From the NCBI RefSeq assembly GCF_000003605.2, contig NW_003143813.1, positions 36,674 through 50,901 of the forward strand: a DNA stretch of 14,228 nucleotides. The letters are read 5' to 3'. Positions 1 to 7,400 of the stretch are shown one piece after another. This DNA comes from Saccoglossus kowalevskii (taxonomy: Eukaryota > Hemichordata > Enteropneusta > Harrimaniidae). Under the pieces are notes generated by a model that worked only from the letters and a program-made list of their open reading frames with translations, was not told where the DNA came from and ran no database searches. Made by a program: the position numbers and the translations under genes. Position 1 is the stretch's first letter. Every line of letters begins with the position of its first letter.

Positions 1-402
1 TTAGTACCGTATAGATCCAATTTTAAATTACAGAAAAAATTTATTCGCTTAGCCACTTTTTCAAATCCCCATGCAAGTAGCTCACAACTCTTTAAAAGAT
101 TGGGCATTCTTGATGTGCATAAATTATGCAAGTTCCAAACGTGCATGTTTATTTATGACCTGAAGGGCGATCGTTATGCTCGTTCTCTGGGTCATTATGC
201 CTCTTCAATCTCTCACTCTTATTTGACACGTTCAGTTATTTCTGACAAACTTGAAATTCCAAAAGTAAAACTAAGCTCAACTAAAAACAGTTTAACATAT
301 TCATTAGTAAAACACTGGAATGATCTTCCAATTTCCATTAAAACATTAACATCAAGAAATCGCTTCAAACTTACCCTAAAACAATTTCTTTTAAATAATT
401 GA
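1..402 (+). CDS. Non-LTR retrotransposon ORF2, C-terminal fragment (post-RT domain)
   Basis: Frame 1 is open from base 1 to the stop at 400-402 (133 codons), and an internal Met falls at 100. The fragment carries the pattern seen after the reverse-transcriptase domain in CR1/Jockey-like elements: a LQKKFIRLATFS stretch near residues 15-26, LFKRLGILDVHKLCKFQ near 31-47, and a terminal LVKHWNDLPISIK motif followed by RNRFKLTLKQFL. The matching family motif is (K)xWNxLPxxIK...FKxxLKxxLL. No RT catalytic motif is present because that part lies upstream of the window. The surviving frame has no stop or frameshift, so the copy may be fairly young. The clade assignment (CR1/L2/Jockey) is from memory of motif style, not a search. 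Confidence 0.85.
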   Translation, partial: LVPYRSNFKLQKKFIRLATFSNPHASSSQLFKRLGILDVHKLCKFQTCMFIYDLKGDRYARSLGHYASSISHSYLTRSVISDKLEIPKVKLSSTKNSLTYSLVKHWNDLPISIKTLTSRNRFKLTLKQFLLNN

Positions 403-695
403 ACATCAATGTTATTGTTATTTCTCTATCATTCAATTTACAGTATTGTCATTTCACTATTACCACCATATTTCATATAATTTTTCTCCTTATGTATTAT
501 GTACTCTTAAACAATATATTAATATGATTTATGATTTCACTGTCCTTATCAGTTTTTTCTGCTATTAGTGAATATGCAAGGGCTAGAGACTAGATTAGTT
601 CTACTAGAACTACCTCTCTTGTCCTCGCCAGATAGTTATGTATATCTCTATCTTCGTTTTGTACTTTGTAATGTAATTTATCTGGTGAAATAAAA

Positions 696-720
696 TTGTA
701 TTGTATTGTATTGTATTGTA
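696..720 (+). repeat. (TTGTA)5 microsatellite, LINE 3' terminus
   Basis: Five perfect TTGTA units directly follow the sequence GAAATAAAA. Short tandem units at the extreme 3' end are typical of CR1/L2-like elements and mark the insertion boundary. Confidence 0.9.
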
Positions 721-725
721 GATTG

Positions 726-958
726 GACTGCAACTTGGTAATATCTCTCTCTAGCTTCAACAAACGTTTATTTCTCATTATTTTTCAATTCGATTTCTTT
801 ATTAGAATGCAGCTTGGTAATATCTCCCACTAGCTTCAACGAACGTATATTTCTCATTATTTTTCAATTCGATTTCTTTATTAGAATGCAGCTTGGTAAT
901 ATCTCCCACTAGCTTCAACGAACGTATATTTCTCATTATTTTTCAATTAGATTTCTTT
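726..958. repeat. 79-bp tandem repeat, about 3 copies
   Basis: Three head-to-tail copies start at 726, 805 and 884. Copies two and three are nearly identical (one TTCG/TTAG difference near the end), while copy one differs at several positions. The last copy runs out at about 958. The array begins immediately after the LINE tail. On the minus strand each of the first two copies contains TAATAAAG, a polyadenylation-signal match. It is too short to call a satellite; a local minisatellite is the plain reading. Confidence 0.93.
767..882 (-). promoter_or_regulatory. Candidate polyadenylation signals for the minus-strand cadherin gene
   Basis: AATAAA occurs on the minus strand at 882-877, 803-798 and 772-767. 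No AATAAA lies between the cadherin stop codons and this array. The signals lie about 270-470 nt downstream of the terminal-exon stops, a reasonable 3'UTR length. The sites are seen directly; their use is inferred. Confidence 0.4.
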
Positions 959-962
959 CAGG

Positions 963-1148
963 CTTTTACAATTATCCATCAAGTCAATGTCATGTCAACA
1001 TTATAAAGCTTACGTGCGTAAAATACTAAATTCAATTTACCATTTTAAAACTACAAGTAATATTTTTTCTTCATACAACTAAAACTGCAACAAAGAAATA
1101 TATATGCTACGTCTATATAATGTGTACTGCGACTATTGGCATATTCAA
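963..1148 (-). other. Presumed 3'UTR of the cadherin gene
   Basis: This is AT-rich sequence between the last in-frame stop and the 79-bp array. No open frame, RNA gene or AATAAA on the minus strand was found here. It is assigned to the 3'UTR only by position. Confidence 0.4.
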
Positions 1149-1238
1149 TTAATAATATTTGTTTGTGTAAAGCTCTTGATAGGTGGGCTCCTCGTTAGTT
1201 ACACCTACCGCGACATAATTGTCATTATCCATGTTTGG
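1149..1238 (-). other. In-frame extension beyond the cadherin stop (possible lost or readthrough tail)
   Basis: After TAA (1241-1239) the same frame runs 29 codons to a second TAA (1151-1149). It reads PNMDNDNYVAVGV, then TNEEPTYQELYTNKYY. The YQEL (YxxL) and paired tyrosines look like a receptor-tail signalling or endocytic motif, and the acidic/polar composition matches the preceding tail. Either a CAA-to-TAA nonsense change shortened the tail, or the stop is read through, or the resemblance is chance. Twenty-nine open codons alone are not significant; the motif content is the argument. Confidence 0.5.
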
Positions 1239-1480
1239 TTAGGTCTCCTGTAATGCAACCTCGTCGTTATGTATAACAGTACCACTGATTTGTCGTGACG
1301 GTTGTGATAAGTTCTTATTCAAGTACAATTTCCTTCTGATGTCTATCAGTAACACAGCGATTACAACAACTGCTAATGCAAATATGGAACAGACAATAAC
1401 AACGACAATGATAAACACTGTATATTCAGTACTCTCGTTTCCAGTGCTTGCATCAGTTGGCATGGACTCTATAATGGTTT
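1239..1480 (-). CDS. Cadherin exon E (transmembrane helix and cytoplasmic tail, terminal exon)
   Basis: The acceptor is GAATTGTGTTGCAG, ending at 1481. The exon enters in phase 1 and reads 79 complete codons to TAA at 1241-1239. It encodes the juxtamembrane TIIESMPTD and an N-glycosylation sequon (NES). A hydrophobic helix of about 25 residues rich in Val/Ile follows, then DIRRKLYLNK as the cytoplasmic stop-transfer, and a tail of about 39 residues ending VALQET. The same frame continues past the TAA for 29 tyrosine-rich codons (separate entry), so this stop may not be the ancestral end. The tail is far shorter than in classical cadherins and has no beta-catenin-binding sequence. Confidence 0.85.
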
Positions 1481-4400
1481 CTGCAACACAATTCAATATT
1501 ATATAAACATTAATAGATTAGCCAATACGATGATATATATAGGTATAAGGCAAACGGAATGAACTGGCGCAAATAGTGTAAATATGGTGTGTATGCAGAA
1601 AATCTAAATGCCATTCATCTGCAACATGTTGGATATTAATGAATACTCATCAATTAAAGCCTATACAGACACAAGTTTGATTTATAAAAACTATAGACAG
1701 TTTGTCACTTTGGTATGTAACTTACTTTGAAGCTCAAACGCAGGTGATATTGATGTTGATAGATTTTATTGTTGTGTATCCGCTACCAGGTATATAATGG
1801 TCATTAACGTAGTTTGTAAATACGTTATACATTATATGCTACATATGATGATGAATGCATCATATGAATGCTATACATTTTCTGAATAATATATTTATCT
1901 CACAGCTTCTAGTGACACTATTATCAACCAATCATATGCTACATGGACATTTGGTGTCATATGTGTGTATGATATGGACAGCGTATTTACTGTTGTTATT
2001 GAAATAATCTGTTTTATCCTTTCTTTATAAAATACCACCATCAGAGTATAATGGAATAGTGTGAACTTCTCTTTCATTTAGCTACGCAAATCACGTTATA
2101 TACACCATACAATGATATGGTATCAACATTCAGAGTATGAATAGTACAAAATACGCAATAAATATTTTCGTCAACCAACTTACATGATCATTTGGTTTAA
2201 AGTTCACCATGTTAAAATATAAAAAAAACGATAAGTTGATACCGCGTTATTGCATAATTTTATAATGCGTCTATAATAGAAGATAATCCTTACCACTTTC
2301 TGCTGCTTCGTAACATTTACAGATCTACAGAACATAAATGGTAAAAGAATTACTCACAGTTTATTATGGCCATGTACATTTTACTGATTTAATCCACCAG
2401 AATCATATTAACAGTGCCTATCCATTTAGACTTGTTATCATTTAGCAATCAACAAGTGTACGGAGAAAGTATTTGGGATATGAATGCTAATCTAAATATA
2501 TACCTAATTTATTCCCTGAATACGATAACAATAAATGTTATGACTTACCAGCACAGATATTATACATAGTGCTGTAGTGGAATGTGAAGGATAACCTCTA
2601 TCTCTTGCCATGACTGTTAGTGTATACTCATCAGTTGATGTTTTAGAGTCAAGCGTATCTTTCAAGCCAATAACACCAGTGGATCTATTCACTATGAAAC
2701 TATCAGTGGGCGGTACTACGTCTGTAATACTGTATACTATCTCAGCGTTTACACCACTATCCATATCAGTTGCCTACAAATATAACAATCCGAATAAAAT
2801 TATAAATTATTTATATATTAGACTTAATCTAGATAATGTTGTAGGTTGTGTATTGCAAGCTGCTGATCGCATAATCTCAACTGTTATATTACAAAAGGTG
2901 TGAAAAACATACCATTTCATACAACAGTAAAGCTGCAAGCGGCGTCAGCGGGGTGCACGTAGGAGCAGAAAATGTTTTTTGTGGACGGTATGCTAAGGTC
3001 ACGTGATATGCTGTTATCTAAAGCATCATTGTATGCATTTATTTTTTGCCGGGTAAAATGTTGACCGAATTACGTGACTGGTTCACATATTTTTTTGAAG
3101 AAACTTGAGTGGTTAATTCTCCATACGAAATTTTATCATGATTGCAAAATGAATTCATGAGAAACAATTATCCAATTATGGCATTTTTTGTCAGAAATCT
3201 AAGATTGCGGCCAAATCATGCAATCGATTAAAAGAAAACTTCAATTCAAATTATTTCCAATCTTACATTAAGTTACATTCAGTAATATCAAGTTACACAT
3301 GTCCAAACAATTACATTGAAAGATCGGGTTTCTATTGCACAAACTAAAGAGTGTGGATAATCAAAAGGAAAATAAATATCTCAGTAGCTTAGTTTTCCCC
3401 AGAGGAAAAAGTTGAAAATAACAAAATACAAAAAAAGAAGATGAATAAATGAACACAATTTGCATTGTAATTAGATACACAAAAAGACTGTGTAAGCCCA
3501 GTTCAATGTATATACACTTTGTTTCATCTTGATTGATTCACTAAATTGGGTCAGAACATAGATTTTGGTATCGATTTGTTGAGTTTCAGTATAGACTTGA
3601 TGTGTTGGTCATACAGGCTACATGCCAATTACATAGTTGATCCGAGAAAAGAATTCTTAAAATTGTTTCCATTTTTTTGTTTCTGTATGCTATATGGCAA
3701 ATGTTAATAACATTATATAAAACATTCGAAACAAAAGTGTTGCCCATTGTTCCGAAAATCTAAGAAATCTGACTGATTTAAATTATTTTGTGATGAAGTT
3801 CGGTATAGAGATCTGATAACTGTGTCATCAGTAAAAAACTACTTTCTGTTAAGATGAAATCCAAAAGGGTGGTGATCAGGGGACTAACCAAAAACTAAAT
3901 TTCAAACTTTATGTGCGTTATCAGATGGATATTTTCAAGCGTTTGTTCGGTATTCAGAAAAAAAATTCACATGATTGCCTGAGTAGCAAATTCTTGCACA
4001 TGCGGTATAGTATTTGTCACAAAACATATAAATTGCCCAAGTCATCAGAAAATATCTAAAGACAGGTGCACCATTGATATGGTGTGATGTATTATGCGGC
4101 CTTATTTTCAAGCAAATCAAGTGACTCATCATGTACACCCGGCATCACGAGTGAAACTACTTTCATACTCCTGAGCGAAGCCATTGTGGTTCTGTTATTA
4201 TTCAAATATTATGTCGCCAAATTTTACAAAAAAGACAGTCATAACCATATCTTCCAGAATATTAGTATTAGTTCACCCCAAATTAGTGATCTATTTTTAA
4301 GATAATTGTGCAACCACGATATTTGTCAATGTATTGGATTAATTAGAATGATTGTCGTTGGCACTGCTTTGAGGCTTTGAACATATCAGAGAATGTTACG

Positions 4401-7400
4401 GCCAAATAACGTACAAATTTGCCATTGTACAGTATGTCGCCCTCTGTAGTTGAGATTTGGTAAGGTGGCTTGCTGGTGTTGGCAGGACTCCAGAAGACGT
4501 ACCTACACTTTATGCATTTTTTTTAAATTACGCTAATTTATTCATGACGTAGCAGTTTCTGTGCTCATGAATATTCATTAATTTGTGGGTCAATACATTC
4601 CAAAAGGGGCGATATATTATTTTGAGTTAGAAAGGGGGATTAGCAATCCTTAGGCAGTCAATACAAAAGAAGGGACCCATTTAGAGATCAGCATTGCCCC
4701 TCGTGTCTGTTGTTGCACGTGACCTGCAGTTGTCAACTGTGTTCGTACTTCGACGACTTCCATGTGAGGTAGTGTTCTTGTGTTCTGTTTTTCTGACTTG
4801 AGTTCTTGATACTAATATACAGAAGTTGCTGTTTATGTTAACGTCTTTCATATCTTGTCTTGTAGGAGTGTCCTGTCTTTGAGTTCCCAGCGTACTGTCT
4901 TGTCTACTGTGTCTTCACACAAGTGATACGATTTAAGTCCTACTGAGGATCAATGTTTTCACTAGCATTCAAAACTCTTACTAACCGTACTGGATTCGAA
5001 CCAGCGATCTCTCACATTGCCTTCATTGTACAAATCCACTGAACCAATATGGGTAGTCATGCAAATGAATAATTTGTTTTCATTTTTAGCTTTATTGCCA
5101 ATTAGTGTTTGCGAGAAAAGACTAGCAGGCATGGGAATTGAACTCCTGATTACTGTGTAGACAACTGATCCATAAGACCACAATGGATTGACTGGATGTG
5201 TTTGCATTTAATAAGACTATATAGTGTATATATATATAGAAATACAACATATTTCTATTATTGAGTTACAAAAAATGCCAATGTTGTGTTTTTACTTGTG
5301 TAAACTAATATGCATGCCATAACCCGTTAGTGTACATCTTGCCGATTGGGTGTTTGCCATTTGCGTTGCCCATACCTGACCCGACCCTAAACCTAATGCC
5401 AAAACACGCTCCTGTTAATAATTTCTCAATAATGATACTCTTTTATGCACTGTCTGTGGGTAAGTTGCATTGATGTCAACTGATTAAACAAGTCGCGTTT
5501 AAGTAATTTCCACTATTAACAAGTGGTTAAATTGTGACAATAAATGTGTGGACAAATATTTGAGATTTATGGGCAACGCAAATGGCAAACACCCAATTGG
5601 CAAGATGTACACTAACGGGTTATGGCATGCATATAGTTTACACAAGTAAAAACACAAAATTGGCATTTTTTGGACAATTGTAACTCAATAATATAAATAT
5701 GTTGTATTTCTATATATAACCACATCCAGTCAATCCATTGTGGTCTTGTGGTTCAGTTGTCTACACAGTCATCAGGAGGACCTGCGTTCAATTCCCATGC
5801 CTGCCAGTCTTTTCTCGCAAACACTAATTGGCAATAAAGCTAAAAATGAAAACAAATTATTCATTTGCATGAAGGCAATGTGAGAGATCGCTGGTTCGAA
5901 TCCAGTACGAGTTTTGAATGCTAGTGAAAACATTGCTCCTCAGTAGGACTTAAATCGTATCACTTGTGTGAAGACACAGTGGACAAGACAGTACGCTGGG
6001 AACTCAAAGACAGGACACTCCTACAAGACAAGATATGAAAGACGTTAAAAACATAAACAGCAACTTCTGTATATTAGTATCAAGAACTCAAGTCAGAAAA
6101 ACAGAACACTACCTCACATGGAAGTCGTCGAAGTACGAACACAGTTGACAACTGCAGGTCACGTGCAACAACAGACACAAGGAGCAATGCTGCTCTCTAA
6201 ATGGGTCGCTTCTTTTGTATTGCCCCCCTAAGGATTGCTAATCCCCCTTTCTAACTCTTCCCCCCCAAAATAAAATATCGCCCCTTTTAGAATGTATTGA
6301 CCCACAAATTAATGAATATTCATGAGCACATAAAAAAAAATTGCATAAAGTGTAGGTACGTCTTCTGGAGTCCTGCCATTGTAATTTGTATATACCAATT
6401 CGTATATACCGAGGAAACGACCGAGATTGAAGGTTATGTATTTTGTGACGTCACCAATTCGTGTGTAGGTACGGCTTCTAGAGCCGTGCCAGCAAAACAT
6501 ATCATTTCTTTATTATGAATTGCTGACTGTTTGCGATATTTGTTTGAGGTCATTGCTTCGTATACATGTGACTCGTGTTTACCGATCTCGCTAGTGTTTA
6601 CGCTTTACGATCTACTGCGTGTAATTCCATGTATGATATTTGTACCCTTTGTGAGGTAGTCGCTAACTGTGATGATAGTAATATGTAAATGTATAATATG
6701 CATATCGATCAATTACGTGAAATGTATTGTTTACTTATGTACTTTATTTCTCTGTATACGTTTCAGCCAATCGATTCTCAGTGGTGGAAAGGAAAAAAGT
6801 GTCAAGTTTTTGTTCGGACATTTGTTTCTTAAGTTTGTGGAGAGCGCATTGACAACTCCCAATAATCCAACAAGGGACCGAGCATTAGCTTTTAGTAATT
6901 GTTTGCGTCCTGCAGAGACATTTGGAAAAGAAAGGAAACAAAGAAAAATAATACTTGCACTGATTTGTAAAATCGATGTTCCTGCAGGTGACTTCTTATG
7001 CACATTACCCCAGTATTCGTCTTGAGTAAAAATAGGAGAATTGTCATTCATATCCATGACATGAATCGTTACATCTGCTGTACTGCTCAGACCTTCTTCT
7101 GATAAATCGTAAGCTAATACCTAAAGTTAAAAATTGAAATGTTAATAAAAGGGAGGTCACTTGTTTCTGCTTACCATATAATTATAATATATTGTATAAT
7201 GTGGTTTACTGTGTGCAAAATAGAATATCTCGTGCATGTAGTAAGTTGATTTCATATATCCGTTAGCCATGGCTTCAACAGCCCCCTTTTCACATATACA
7301 CATGCAAACATGGTTATTGAATTAAGCATTGTACATATCTAGTGCAACCATATCCTATCATTATTACATATACTCACCTGAAAATTAAACAGTTGTACAC

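Larger units (their letters stand above)
1..720 (+). mobile_element. 3' end of a CR1/L2/Jockey-like LINE (5' part outside window)
   Basis: This is a truncated non-LTR retrotransposon tail. An open frame (1-402) with the typical post-reverse-transcriptase C-terminus is followed by an approximately 290-bp untranslated region. That region contains AATAAA at 689-694 and ends in five TTGTA units (696-720). A coding tail, short 3'UTR and short-unit microsatellite terminus are characteristic of CR1/L2-type LINEs. Whether a full-length 5' part exists upstream cannot be seen. No target-site duplication can be judged because only one end is present. It lies downstream of the minus-strand cadherin gene and in the opposite orientation. 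Confidence 0.85.
4480..5374 (+). repeat. Left inverted arm of the foldback element
   Basis: This 895-bp arm is the reverse complement of 5568-6378 with few substitutions. It carries an extra segment of about 35 bp near 4530-4565 and a short duplication near 4775-4785 that the other arm lacks. It holds two minus-strand tRNA-like modules. An 81-codon ORF (4962-5207, minus) is a by-product of these modules and not a gene. Confidence 0.9.
4480..6378. mobile_element. 1.9-kb foldback element with long inverted arms, inside the cadherin intron
   Basis: The outer ends 4480-4508 and 6350-6378 are exact inverted copies beginning TGGCAGGACTCCAGAAGACG. Inverted similarity then continues with small indels to 5374 and 5568, around a 193-bp unpaired centre. 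The arms contain tRNA-like modules but no long ORF, transposase or RT motif. No target-site duplication is visible at the ends (left flank GGTGT, right flank TTGTAA). It could be a non-autonomous foldback DNA element, or two copies of one tRNA-derived repeat joined head to head. The high arm identity indicates a recent origin or gene-conversion upkeep. The superfamily is not assignable from the ends seen. Confidence 0.85.
5568..6378 (-). repeat. Right inverted arm of the foldback element
   Basis: This 811-bp arm is the inverted copy of 4480-5374. It lacks 34 bp of one tRNA-like module, deleted between two ATGA copies. It keeps 8 bp in the other module (GACCTGCG near 5779-5786) that the left arm has lost. 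Confidence 0.9.

Noticed and set aside
1895-2077. 60-codon minus ORF in the intron before the terminal exon
   Set aside because: No cadherin or juxtamembrane character, and the phases of exons D and E already join without it.
2351-2400. GTGAGT donor upstream of the microexon as an alternative exon end
   Set aside because: The sequence before it has stops in the phase delivered by exon C.
4992-5047. Functional tRNA gene
   Set aside because: The B box and T arm are perfect, but the anticodon arm cannot be drawn and two extra bases separate the T arm from the putative acceptor strand.
4962-5207. 81-codon minus ORF in the left foldback arm
   Set aside because: It translates across tRNA-like modules and is broken by indels in the matching right arm, so it is not a conserved protein.
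6468-6490. Helitron 3' hairpin
   Set aside because: The hairpin is followed by AGCAAAAC and not CTRR, and no matching 5' TC end was seen.
6309-6518. Overlapping ORFs on both strands at the right edge of the foldback element
   Set aside because: They span the element boundary and the hairpin motif. No domain, no splice context.
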